From Styela clava (taxonomy: Eukaryota > Chordata > Ascidiacea > Stolidobranchia > Styelidae): a stretch of 64,000 nt of DNA. The stretch spans positions 17,839,426 to 17,903,425 of the forward strand of contig NC_135263.1 of NCBI RefSeq assembly GCF_964204865.1, written 5' to 3'. The notes beneath the pieces are model-generated. The model was given only the letters and a program-made list of their open reading frames with translations, was not told the DNA's origin and did no database searches. Shown in pieces: positions 36,801-45,566 of the stretch. A program made the position numbers and the translations under genes. Position 1 is the stretch's first letter. Each line of letters opens with the position of its first letter.

Positions 36801-38846
36801 TACAATACATTTTATTTGATTCGTTCTAATGGCCATCGTCACAGATATAGCATTGTTTTATGTCATTTTTTGTATTTATTTGAAGCTAATGCATATTGCT
36901 GAGCTATATTCTTCTTCCCAGTTTTAGTTTCAGTAGATCTTGGAATTTCAGCAGCAGGAGATTAATTTCCCTTACTGTTAAGCAGTGTTGGTGACCTTGC
37001 TTTATGCGAGTTACCATTACAATTATATATAATAAATCTCATGAAACTAAGAGTGATTATTTTTTTTTCAAAATTTTAAATAGCTGCTTGCATTGCGTCT
37101 TGCTGGGGTCAAAGGTGAAAAATACGAATAAGTGAGATCGACATATCTTACTTTTCCAAAGCTTGGTGATATTCTTCAGCATTGTTTGTTACAGTTACAG
37201 GACCGACACCAGGATCATTAAAAGGAACAAGAACAAAATCTTGTGGTGCATCAAGTGTACCTTTTGTAAATCGGACGATTTCCTTAAACGAAGATATTGG
37301 CTCTTTTGAAAAATAAATTCATTACACTGGATCCGTGGTGCAGTGCTTAATATTTCATAAATATTTTTGGAGCTGCAAATCTTTTAATTTGAAAATGCAT
37401 TTCGAGCTCATGTACAATGAAATTACGGAAAAAGGTCCGGCGAGCGAAAAGCCGGGCTTCAATCTCTATCATAGCGGGTTGAAGAAGAAGCAAAATGCTT
37501 TTCTAAGATCAAGTAAAATCTATCTGTTTTAATCTTCTCTCTTTGAAATGAAAATTATTAAAAATGACTGACCAAATACATGGCACAGTATTGAAAATTC
37601 CAGTCGATATTAAAAAGTTTGGAAATGACATTAAAAACAGATATCGCATTTCTATATGATCACTGCTTGAAACTACTGATCATTCTTCACATTCCACAAA
37701 AATTAGACTATGGTGTATGAAATGTTATTTAATGTGCTTCCTGCGAAAAAACTGAAATAGAATTTGCGGCCCCAGAATACATTTAAGTTGTCCATGGCCA
37801 CATGGCTACACTGGATAAAACTTTCTCGTTTTAAATAAATAGTATTCGTGTTAGAGCTAATGTCTGTACCTGAGCACGCCGTTTCGCTGCATCAATTTCA
37901 CCACTCATACTTCCGGTATCATCAATTGCGAATGCCAGAGTCGATCCGACACCAAAGGCAAAAAATTGGCTGAATGCGGTGTCTCCAACCTCATTTCTGA
38001 TTCTGTAATTTAGACATGAAAATACCATTTAATGTTGCATATTAACCTGCGACTAATTGGAATTTAGGCTGCTCATAAGTGTATGAATGATAATCATGTC
38101 GTTAATTAAAAACATTTGGTGACTATTTTGTAGTATAATATATGAAAGTTCGCTTTTTGCTGATATCGAATCGTTTTTTGATGACTGGCTTTTCATTGTA
38201 TTTTATTCTATACTTCTTATTTCCAGTAAATTTTGGAAAGCATTTCTGTAAATCGAAGTTTCGAGTATTCTGATAACATACTACATAATTATACAAGTCG
38301 CAGTATTTATTACCTGTAACACTCAACTTCGATAGCCTCCAATACATCATTCAAGATGTATTCTTCAACACATAAATCATTCTTCCAAGATTCCGTTTCC
38401 CCATATTCGTCGATGATAATTCTCAATAGTTGTCCTGCTTTGTTCCGGGCATATTCTCTACTGCCTGCCGAAATATACGAATACAAATTCCTGCGCAATG
38501 TATCGCGATCTATCGGTCCTATCACCGGTTCTGCTGTCGAATATATGAGTTGCAAAAGTGCTTTTTTGAGTTCGACAGTTGAAGCTTCATCTCCATAGTA
38601 ATGCTTGAAAAGTCCACTCGGGGAAAATGGTTTTACTTTGTTCGGATCGAAAGTTTCATTTCCCCGCGGGTGGTCAGCATAAAATGAAATTGCCGCAGCT
38701 GTGACTGCATTTGTTATAACATCATTCAGTGGAGTACAGGTTGGATTTATCTTCTGCCAAAGCGAGTCATATTTTCCGCCAAGCCTAATGGCTTCCAGAG
38801 AAATAACCGCTGCGCAAAAACTAATCACCACAAAGAAAAATTTCAT
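12762..38846 (-). CDS. VWA7-like/ITIH fusion: secreted protein with two vWA domains, 29 exons, 1,731 residues
   Basis: Coding exons on the minus strand: 38846-38314, 38002-37870, 37282-37152, 36762-36630, 36267-36124, 35874-35763, 34782-34650, 31736-31550, 29814-29580, 25760-25624, 25072-24904, 24501-24390, 24142-23962, 23442-23308, 23047-22866, 22272-22126, 21677-21527, 21068-20873, 20171-19880, 19600-19414, 18934-18704, 18230-18141, 17950-17823, 17154-16953, 16768-16544, 16418-16275, 15790-15623, 13755-13538 and 12921-12762. All 28 junctions keep phase and use GT-AG; the total is 5,196 nt with the TAA stop. The ATG is at 38846, because the frame's upstream opening triplet is TTG. A signal peptide (MKFFFVVISFCAAVIS) precedes a VWA7-like part (to about residue 695) and then a complete ITIH heavy chain. 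Exon 12 alone encodes both the end of the first part and the start of the VIT domain, so the fusion does not rest on one guessed splice. It should be secreted to the matrix or body fluid. Whether one transcript spans it needs RNA evidence. Confidence 0.85.
12986..13095. mobile_element. Short MITE (GGTRCTCC family), 110 bp
   Basis: Ends GGACCTCC and GGAGTACC; arms CTGAAGTATGCGCACCAAGA and its complement meet at AACCTGAA/TTCAGGTT. The flanks ATTTAATC and ATCTGACC differ by three transitions, so the 8-bp duplication is decayed. It lies in the last intron of the fusion gene. Confidence 0.75.
13275..13345. repeat. Remnant of hAT termini
   Basis: CAGGTGGGCAACATTTTTGG and, 25 bases on, GGTTGCCCAACCCTG are facing hAT-type ends with almost no interior, probably a deleted element. 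Confidence 0.4.
13896..14304. mobile_element. hAT-like element with AATCGATTCGAAT-rich ends, copy 1
   Basis: Ends AAGAGCTGGGAATTTTCGAA and CGCCCAGCCCTA match the better-preserved copy at 44667-45059 (TAGGGCTGGGCATTTT type). The subterminal regions are made of ATTCGAATCGATT repeats. The flanks CATACCCA and AATAACCA match at 6 of 8 bases, fitting an old hAT duplication. Confidence 0.7.
14305..15622. other. Remainder of intron 27, with a hAT end
   Basis: This lies between the last exons of the fusion gene. At about 15055-15125 it carries GGGCCCGCGGGCCGCAGTTTG followed by CACACCCCTG, a typical right end of a hAT element; I could not find its left end. The rest is AT-rich and unremarkable. Confidence 0.45.
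15970..16183. mobile_element. GGYRCTCC-family MITE, 214 bp
   Basis: Ends GGTACTCC and GGAGTACC with flanks AAAGCGTA and AAAGTGTA (7 of 8 identical). Inside are GATTAGGGTTAGAC and CCTAACCCTAACC, telomere-like runs in opposite orientation. It sits in intron 26 of the fusion gene. Confidence 0.8.
16826..16937. mobile_element. GGYRCTCC-family short MITE next to an exon
   Basis: A decayed copy with arms GTCGCACAACCTGA and TTCAGGTTGTGCTTC and a CCTAACC run inside. It ends only 15 bases from the splice donor of exon 24, so it is among the closest insertions to coding sequence in the window. Confidence 0.65.
16953..17154 (-). other. Exon 24 of the fusion: charged helix inserted in the ITIH linker
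   Basis: After 'YNFVTPLTSLVV' the exon encodes about 45 residues made almost only of Glu, Lys, Arg and Leu/Ile (residues about 1374-1418, for example 'EEELKKEIEELKKKK'). This looks like a single alpha-helix or coiled coil. In vertebrate ITIH chains I know this place as a flexible, often O-glycosylated linker, so the helix is unusual. Confidence 0.7.
17552..17689. mobile_element. GGYRCTCC-family MITE, internally deleted
   Basis: Begins GGCGCTCCAGAAGTGTATGT, carries ATATGGAGGTAACTAATTTT and ends ACTACGGGAGTACC. It is shorter than the ~212-bp copies at 23.5 and 27.0 kb. The target duplication is unclear. Confidence 0.7.
19054..19268 (+). repeat. tRNA-derived SINE, copy 2 (5'-truncated)
   Basis: Starts near the B-box-like AGGTTCGAATACC and shares ATGCGAGACGATTGCTGG and the GGTTACGGC...CAAGTTCAAGCAT...GAAA body with the copy at 60.1-60.4 kb. 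The A-box head is missing. It lies in intron 20 of the fusion gene. Confidence 0.55.
19880..20171 (-). other. Exon 19 of the fusion: acidic, Pro-rich insertion inside the second vWA domain
   Basis: The exon adds about 85 residues (1051-1138) between the 'GGTNVVSALDVAIKLL' helix of exon 18 and the core strand 'MIVFMTDGR'. It is acidic with a Pro stretch ('PPILLPEPSPPVIIDP'). In ITIH proteins these core elements are separated by only about 20 residues. The frame and both splice sites are intact, so it looks like a real loop insertion. Confidence 0.7.
22469..22680. mobile_element. GGYRCTCC-family MITE, left end decayed
   Basis: Shares GTAACTAATTTTGTTCGCC and the right end ACTACGGGAGTACC. The flanks AAAAATTA and CAAAATTG match at 6 of 8 bases. 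Lies in intron 15 of the fusion gene. Confidence 0.65.
23513..23725. mobile_element. GGYRCTCC-family MITE with perfect 8-bp target duplication
   Basis: The element runs from GTCGCTCC to GGAGTACC and is flanked on both sides by GTTTTGTA (23505-23512 and 23726-23733). It contains CCTAACCCTAACC near the right end. It lies in intron 13 of the fusion gene. Confidence 0.9.
26400..26580 (-). repeat. Possible tRNA-derived repeat
   Basis: On the minus strand GGAATGGTGGTCAAGGCATTGG resembles a Pol III A box. The segment is more GC-rich than its surroundings. No second copy was seen in this window, so the call is weak. Confidence 0.25.
27002..27213. mobile_element. GGYRCTCC-family MITE, inverse orientation, 212 bp
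   Basis: Ends GGTACTCC and GGAGCGCC with flanks GTGCATTA and GTGCATTG (7 of 8). Contains GTTAGGGTTAGG near the left end. This is one of the most complete copies and can serve as a family reference. It lies in intron 9 of the fusion gene. Confidence 0.85.
27648..27746. repeat. Short foldback repeat
   Basis: ATGCAATACAAG...CTAACACAAATATATT and AATATATTTGTGTTAG...CTTGAATTGCAT form an imperfect hairpin of about 40-bp arms. The right arm matches segments near 7.73 kb and 53.77 kb. Confidence 0.6.
28836..29175. other. GC-richer island inside intron 9
   Basis: About 340 bases differ in composition from the surrounding very AT-rich intron and hold a 95-codon open frame on the plus strand (28836-29123). 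The frame shows no motif I know and no splice context. It may be an old inserted repeat or an unrecognised exon. Confidence 0.3.
29815..31549. other. Intron 8 of the fusion gene
   Basis: AT-rich. The overlapping open frames on both strands at 30159-30471 mirror one another and have no support. No repeat family from elsewhere in the window is evident. Confidence 0.4.
33565..34344. mobile_element. hAT-like element with GATCGACT-rich ends, 780 bp
   Basis: The ends GTGGGGTGGCCAAC and GTTGGCCACTCCT are inverted repeats, and both subterminal regions are rich in CGCGATCGACT. A perfect 8-bp duplication GAACTATA flanks it (33557-33564 and 34345-34352). There is no transposase frame. A (GTCT)n microsatellite occupies 33822-33857 inside it. 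It lies in intron 7 of the fusion gene. Confidence 0.9.
33822..33857. repeat. GTCT tetranucleotide microsatellite
   Basis: Roughly eight consecutive GTCT/CTGT units, one of them imperfect, inside the hAT-like element. Confidence 0.9.
36405..36450 (+). repeat. Possible SINE head
   Basis: GTGGATTAGTGGTTAACGCG followed by CTGGTGG resembles a tRNA A-box region. No B box or tail was identified. It lies in intron 4 of the fusion gene. Confidence 0.25.
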
Positions 38847-39640
38847 AATCAGTCTAAACAAAGAAATGGAACATGTATGAAATTCGTATAAATTTTAATG
38901 GCGCTTCCAATGAAATTGACTCAGAACGATGACTTAGTTTATTAGTTCAAGACGCCTTACTAATCATGCTATAGGATATGTGCAGTATTCCGTCAAAAAA
39001 TTAATATGGCACAGGAAATATCTCAAACTTTCAATTGAATATTTATTCGTAGGAACTTATTCAGAAAATTAAAGTATAATACATGAAACGAGATATGAAC
39101 CAAACCACCTCAGTTGAAACTCCTTAATTTGAGGATAAATTGGCCGAAAATGATAAGTCAGAAAGAGTATGATCTACTATTTTGTAGGTTTAATCTATTT
39201 ATGGTCGTCGGTTCCAAGAGAAAAAAATAATTTTGACAAATCTTACGATACGGCGGTGAAAAACGCACTTTGCACCGACATTGAAAGATAAATAGCCAAA
39301 AAAAGCTCACTCGAGAAAAGCGATTACGTAAGATTAAGCTAATATTCCGATATTATGCTTCTAATAGTAAAAACTAGTTTATTCGAAAATTTTTATTTTA
39401 TATTGCTTGAAAATCATTACTTTGGCAAGGTAAAAATACGAAAAAAATATAAATAAAACGAAAATTTAACAGGAATATGAACGCAAAAATCAGTAGTTAC
39501 AAACAGAAGAAGAAATTTCCAGAGAATCACAATGTTTTATAGTTCCATGGTGAACATTGAGTGTTATCAGAAGGCTATTTTAAGCTTATAAAATAAGTAA
39601 AAATACCGACGGCTCCTGCACGAGAAAAAAAATTGAATTA
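38847..39640. other. 5' flank of the fusion gene
   Basis: On the minus strand GTTTAG ends at 38854, eight bases before the ATG, behind a pyrimidine-rich stretch. It could be the acceptor for a 5'-UTR exon or a spliced leader. The rest is AT-rich without repeats or open frames. Confidence 0.35.
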
Positions 39641-39642
39641 TA

Positions 39643-40213
39643 TTATCCATGATTTCTAATTTTACAAAAATTCAATTGAAATTTAGGTCTCGCTACAGTT
39701 CCCATACTATTTACAACTTTTCGCCACCGCGATAAAACCAACCTACAAACCAAGAACCGCGGTCTTTCGAATCCTATCGACAGTGGTTTCTGCAAAACTG
39801 ACATGTCGGAAACGTTAACGAAGTATTCTAACAGCGATCGCGCAGCAAACCCACTTGTGGTCACGCTTGACTGCGAAGTTTCTGCTCGAGCGCTTAAGCG
39901 ATAACAATTCTTTTTTCTCGGATCTCCGGTAAACACGTTATTATTTAAGTACAACCATGTTGCTATCATACAATATCGACCAGAACCATCTTTAAACTGT
40001 TCGAGAGACCCCGCCGTCGCAGCTTCCGATGGAAGTGCACCGATGTCAAAAATTTTCTGTTCCGTAATTTTTGTTTTGTTCTTGACTAGATGAAGTTCAA
40101 TCGTTTGGTGTGGCGAATAGACTATATACCCGGGGTTTGTTAGCTCGTTGTGGGGTTGATGTACATATTCTCTTGGGAATTTTGTTTTCACCTTTTTTTC
40201 GGTAAACTAATAT
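39643..40213 (-). CDS. Unidentified open frame, possible exon or gene relic
   Basis: A stop-free stretch of about 190 codons on the minus strand, long for DNA this AT-rich, with balanced amino-acid use (for example 'NPGYIVYSPHQTIELHLV' and 'GRYCMIATWLYLNNN'). It has no in-frame ATG near its start (the frame opens at GTG), but an acceptor-like TATATTAG lies just upstream at about 40214, so it could be an internal or last exon. Upstream, a short open piece around 40270-40330 ('TVLSKTAIENTLMQILKYE') also looks coding but did not join in phase. I do not recognise a family. It is either a real small gene needing its 5' exon or a decaying relic. Confidence 0.35.
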
Positions 40214-40732
40214 ACGATTTGAAAAATAGAAAATTAAACGAATTTTGGTGTTCATACTTCAAGATCTGCATGAGCGTATTTTCTATTGCAGTTTTACTTA
40301 AAACAGTCTGGCCAAATAGGCCTGCGAATTTTGTTTGTACAATGAAGTACAAAACCATAAAAGACTATTAACAATATAGAATGTTTAAAATATATATGAT
40401 TCGATTTTGATTGATATTAAACTTGCTGTAAAATCTCCATTATAGGCTTCATCTACGAAATCCTTCTGAAGTTTCATATACCAGAAATATACTTTATTAC
40501 CAAAATTATCCATTAAAAGTACCGCACACATTGTCGATGATAACAAATGAGTTAAAATGAGACGAATGTATTTTCTTTGAATATAATTCGTAATGTAACA
40601 ATGGCTGAAGTTGCATACTTCATTGGCATTCATGCCTAAAGGATATTGTTTTTCTCAACCTCCATGGCAGAAACCATACATATAAACATGACTGGCGATA
40701 ACTGCTATGAGAAATCCTTTTGCGTATACAGT

Positions 40733-42870
40733 AGGGGTGGCCAACACGTCGATCGCGATCGACCGGTCGATCGCCACGTCTCGAGTAGTCGATCGCGTCG
40801 GAAGGTGAATTTAATAACATACCCCAAAAAAATTTCCTTAAACCAGTGTTGTGTGTTTTAAAACGGGAAGAATATAGTAGCCTACGCCCTACAGTAGGCC
40901 TACATGCGCAAAATACGATATACCAACTGTGGGCAAACCGCGGCTCGCCGGAGTTTTTATGCGGCTCTTCTCGCTAGCAATAAATATATATATTATTCAA
41001 TTTACCTGTGATAAACTTTTGTATAACAGTTTTTTTTTAATTTATTAGGCGGTTGAAGAAGTTTTCATTAATGATTAAGACAATTAAGTCTTAGTATGAA
41101 AATCGTAGCGTGGAATTTAATTTAAATCAGTCAAACGACAAATCTTACATCCCAATGATCAAATGTTTCGTCACGCTAATAACCGAATTGCGTAAGTCAT
41201 TTTTGGCGATTTTGAGTTTTTTATAAAATAGGTATTTATGTAATGCTGCGCACCTGTCGGTTAATTCAGATTTTATTTTAAGAATTCCGAAACCCATAAA
41301 AATGGAGATTTAGTATGACATGCACATTTGTGCAATTGTTTCGTCATAATGAATTATCAATGTTACCGCGGGACTATTGTGACGTCACAAAGGCAAAATA
41401 ACCTCGGCGAAATATTTTCGAGTTTTTGCATCGCGGATTCTAGCTTAGCGCGTATTAATTTGAATCTATACTACAGTATAGGAAGACGTGCACTTGTGAT
41501 ATTCACTGTCCGAGTCCAATTCACCTTGGTTGGCTTTTATATTGGGTGCATTGCTGTTTTATTCTTTATATTTAATCTTAGTCCTATTTCGGTGGGTGTG
41601 CAGAACGTGTTATATTGATGAAATATATATTTTTAAACATAAAAAATAATGTAATTGAAACTGATTAGCTATTTTTGAGATTATACATTGCAGATACTGA
41701 GAATTACATTCGTTTTTGGAATGTTTAGTTTTCAGGACTGGTGCATATAGTAAAGTTGCAAAATTGCGTATGTCCCCAAGTCATAGACACATTTCTGCCT
41801 AAGTCACATTGCGCCATTATGACGTCACTTAACTGCGTCATACAAATTAAATTAAATCCGGCTACGATCAAAAGATTAAACCATGGTAAATTATTGACTC
41901 TCAATGGCATAACAATATCATTGGGAAGTTTTTTACGTTTTTTCTCAAAACTGCTAAAAATGACTTACGCAATTCGGTTATTAGCGTGACGGTTTGTTGT
42001 TGCGTTGGCGGTTTCAACTACTTCTGATATGGCCTCGCAACATATACTTTGCAATATTGGTAATATATGTTGGTGTAAAGTTCTATTCAGTTCACGGCAT
42101 TCTAATATTATTAATTTCAAAAATTATGCGGCTCTCACATATTTTTGACTTGCTGCATGCGGCTCTTATACTAAAAATTTCTGCCCACCCCCACACATAC
42201 AGTATTTGAGTCTGGGAAAGCCCGATAGAGCATATTATTACGTAACAAATGCAAGTTTCGCCACTGCCAAGGTTTAAAAATGAACTTGCCGAATATCGCG
42301 TGAATTGACTGACAAACGACCCTACAGTAATTTCTGGTTATTGTCTCCAAGAGTAGTATGACAAATTTTATTCGCAATGGTAACAGTGGCATCAGGAATG
42401 CTTTTTTCTAATTCCAAGCGAGCGTAGACTCGCGCTCGGAGGAAATTATAAATTAGACTCTGAAGTTTGAGCAGTCATGCAACATTTATGGATTGGGAAT
42501 ATTTATTTTTTCGCATTTAGGTAATAAATACATGGATACTTAGCAGGGTTTTTTGAGAAATTTTCAACACTTACGACCAGAAATTAGGCACGCCTTATAT
42601 CTGAATTGTAGGATTTGAATAAATCCTAAATAAATAATGAAACATTTACTACGGGTACATTTAAATAATCAAATTACCAACTTAAATGGAACATGAAAAA
42701 TACAAATTTTGTGTCGATTTCAGAGATTGCTCACAAAGCCGAGATTATCGGCAGCGGTGGAATTTTTTGTGGGCGTGTGTGCAGTTATCTGCATATTTAG
42801 TAGCACCCATTCGTTTTTGTGTATGAAGATTTTAGTCGATCGAGGCCGAGCACCCCTGAGTGAGCACCCC
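40733..42870. mobile_element. Second GATCGACT-type hAT copy, inverted and split by another element
   Basis: AGGGGTGGCCAACACGTCGA and the adjoining GATCGACCGGTCGATC, then ACGTCTCGAGTAGTCGATCGC, match the right end of the 33565-34344 element in reverse. The matching left-end sequence (ATACACAAAAACGAATT in reverse) reappears near 42.82 kb, after which comes GTCGATCGAGGCCGAGCACC. The two halves are separated by an unrelated hAT of about 1.26 kb. The right boundary is uncertain because CACCCCTG occurs twice. Confidence 0.6.
40928..42200. mobile_element. hAT-like element of the 'GCGGCTC' type, nested
   Basis: Left end CTGTGGGCAAACCGCGGCTC and right end ATGCGGCTCTTATACTAAAA, then TCTGCCCACCCCCACA. 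These facing ends with GCGGCTC blocks are typical of hAT elements. There is no transposase frame. It splits the older hAT copy at 40733-42870. Confidence 0.6.
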
Positions 42871-43273
42871 TGTTGTTATATTACGTAATAAATAAAAAAT
42901 CACGACATACTGGAAGGAATATTTCACTTCATAAACATTAAATTACGATTATACAATTTTATTTTATAATACAGCATATGCATATTTCATTTAATCCGAT
43001 ATATATATATAGTAGGACTGACATCTAGTGCCTTACCACTTCAAAACAAACTACTTGAGCATGATTAGAATTTGCAATTGAATATAAACCTCTTTCCGAT
43101 TGCGTAACAAGGGAGTAGCTCAACTATGGACACGAAAGCCAAATGACGACTACGATATAAAGAAGTAATTAGGAATTGTAAAAATAGGCAAAATTTCGGG
43201 AGAAATGTCGGACCCGGTGGATTAAAAGAAAAAACATTTATGAAAAAATTTAAGTATTGGTTGTTGAAAATAG

Positions 43274-43340
43274 GTTAGTCCAGTGTTTCTCAAACTTTTT
43301 TCTGTCAGCGCCCTCTTGGACGATTTTTCAACTAGCAAAC
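43274..43340. repeat. hAT terminus (CAGTGTTTCTCAAAC type)
   Basis: CAGTGTTTCTCAAACTTTTT followed by GCGCCCTCTTGGACG recurs near 63.56 kb as CAGTTCTCAAACTTTTTTGT and TGCCCTCTTACAG. The partner end was not identified. Confidence 0.5.
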
Positions 43341-43781
43341 GCCCCCCTGACAAAAAAAAGTCAAAGCAACTTTATTCTCCCTTTATTATTAGTATAATGT
43401 GAAGGTTGAGCCCAGTAAAATACCACCAGCTTGATAATATCTGGCTTCATTTCAATCAAAAACAGTCTTGAGTTTCGTCTGACACTGTGAGAATCTCTGT
43501 TGATATGTAAAAGTGCGGTCACTGCACTAAATACACGCTATACCAAGAATGAGCTGTCAATAGCAATAAAAAAATGTTTGACCCGATCTCACACTGGGGA
43601 TATTTCAATCTGATTCTGCTACCAAAAAGATGGAACACTGAACATGAGTTTGAAAATAATGGTAGTGGTGCATTTCCGCTTCTGGAAATTCAGGGTTATC
43701 CAGCTAGAAAACTTAAACCAATAATATCTTACCTATCCCCATAAAAATCTCCTATATATATCATATCCGCCGATGGTCTAG

Positions 43782-45084
43782 GGCAGGCAACCTTTTTGGG
43801 CTCGCGTGCCGAAATCGGCTAAATTTAACGACACAATTCTTCCGCGTGCCAACCAAAATTAAAAACAATGCTTTGCTACTTTTAAAACAGAAATCACAAC
43901 AATAAACGTTTCAAACATGTACAGACTCATTCACTATTCAGGAAAATATGAGTCTGACAAATAGCTTCGATTACTTTGCTTGTTTTATATCAGTGAGACT
44001 TCTGATGCTGCATAACCGCAGATAGAGATTTTACATTATGGGTTTATATTTTGTAACCTTCAAAGAAATACGCGAACTCCTGGTTTCATCTTTCGGCTAC
44101 TCCTGTTACGAGACTTGATAAAATCCATAACTGAAAACGGAGGTTCACAATCATATGTTGATGAAAACATGGAGAGTAATGTAGTTGCAAAGTTTTTAAC
44201 ACACGAAATATTTTGACAATGGCATCCTGTAAATAGTTAGTTTTCTGCACTTCTCTCTTGTATTCCCATCTCTAATTCCTTGTATTTCTTCCGAAATCAA
44301 TTTAAAAATGTAAGTTAACAAGTAACTCTAACCAACATAAGCAGGACAACTTCATGAATGAAGCAAAAACGAAGAAAAAGGGTGGCACAGACGAACTATA
44401 TTACGTAAGAATACAGTCGAATGAATGCTGCGCACTACTGGAAGAGAGCTTACTCAGTTGTTGCGTCATGATATATTTTTATTTGTAGCCATATGTCATG
44501 AAAGGACAAAAAAGACTCCAAATAAATGACGTATTGATACAAACGATAATGAATAAACGAAGACTTAGTTTCATCAGATAATTCAGAGTCTTGAAACTTT
44601 TCATCTGTAGGAGAATGATATCGTTTCCGAGGCCTCGCTCGCGTGCCGAATAAATGATCTCGCGTGTGGGGCTGGGCATTTTAAATCGAATATTCGAATC
44701 GAATAGTGAATTATTCGAATCGGTTCAGAGCAAAATTTCGAATCGCCGCTATCTCGTTTTTTCCTTACCGCCATATGGGCGACGTGAATTCCTTAATTTT
44801 TTCTTATTGTAGCCATATTTTTTCAATGCAATTCTGACATGACTATTCATAAAACGTGTTTCTTATTGTGTGTGAACGCTCAGCAATCTGTCTGAGTGAT
44901 GTATTCCACGTTTTCAGTAATTCATTCATTGAAAGGGCCAATTACAATAAAAAAAAAAATTGCATGCAATTCTATATCTCCCAAGTATTCGAGATTCGAT
45001 TCGAAAAAATATTCGATTCGATTCTGAAATCATCAGGTATTCAAAAATGCCCAGCCCTACTCGCGTGCCAGGGTTGCCCACCCC
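43782..45084. mobile_element. hAT-like element of 1.3 kb with a second hAT nested inside
   Basis: Ends GGCAGGCAACC and GGTTGCCCACCCC, each next to TCGCGTGCC blocks, flanked by a perfect 8-bp duplication TGGTCTAG (43774-43781 and 45085-45092). The nested element occupies 44667-45059. No transposase frame is recognisable. Confidence 0.9.
44667..45059. mobile_element. Nested hAT-like element with ATTCGAATCG ends, copy 2
   Basis: TGGGGCTGGGCATTTT and AAAAATGCCCAGCCCTA are inverted ends. The perfect 8-bp duplication CTCGCGTG lies at 44659-44666 and 45060-45067. Removing it restores the CTCGCGTGCCAGGG end of the host element, so the order of insertion is clear. Confidence 0.92.
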
Positions 45085-45119
45085 TGGTCTAGGGCTTACT
45101 TAGACTGTCTGATTTATCG

Positions 45120-45475
45120 AGATTCAGTGTTGATGTAGTCTAGTATGCAAACACTGCAGGACTGTAGTACATCCGATAAAATGCAATATATATGAGAAGT
45201 ATTAGTCAGTATTTAGTGGTGTTTTTATTTGTCTAAAAACACTCATGTTGTTTCGAATATGATTTTCTTCCTCCTGTTAAATACTGTTCTACAGAAGAAA
45301 GCTGCAATGTTCCACCCATTCCACTTAACGCAGACTACCATCGTTGCTGCTATCAGCGCTATACTTGTAAGAATGAAATGGATCGAAAAAGTCTTGAAGG
45401 AAAGCGTAACAGTGTATGAGAATCATAACAGTTGCAAACAGTTTAAATAGGCTACTCATATTGAAATACATGGCA
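45120..45475. repeat. Duplicated block A, copy 1
   Basis: Long stretches match 47860-48235, for example GTATTAGTCAGTATTTAGTG, TATGATTTTCTTC and ATGAGAATCATAACAGTTGC. The open frames here are not conserved between the copies. Confidence 0.7.
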
Positions 45476-45566
45476 TGCTTCTGAACTTGATGCGGACGTG
45501 TCTGCTTGAAAAGACTAGAGAATTCTACCGCTGTATGTTTCGGTATTTGTATCGCGTAATATCGAC

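Larger units (their letters stand above)
24430..38846 (-). other. VWA7-like N-terminal half of the fusion (about residues 1-695)
   Basis: After the signal peptide comes a Cys-containing N-terminal region ending near residue 185, as in VWA7-type proteins. The vWA domain follows, with MIDAS motif DDTGSM at 205-210 and the family pieces 'DFVLVPFNDPGVGPV' (exon 3), 'YAHGGGDAPELAM' (exon 4) and 'VISDVDAKDY' (end of exon 4). Exon 5 has the typical Cys-rich stretch 'NCANDGEYKKC'. Exons 7-12 encode beta-rich segments; the last ends 'AFQYTFCTLVVG', the usual closing strand of an Ig-like fold. Vertebrate VWA7 is about 900 residues and stops here; this one continues into the VIT domain. Confidence 0.8.
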
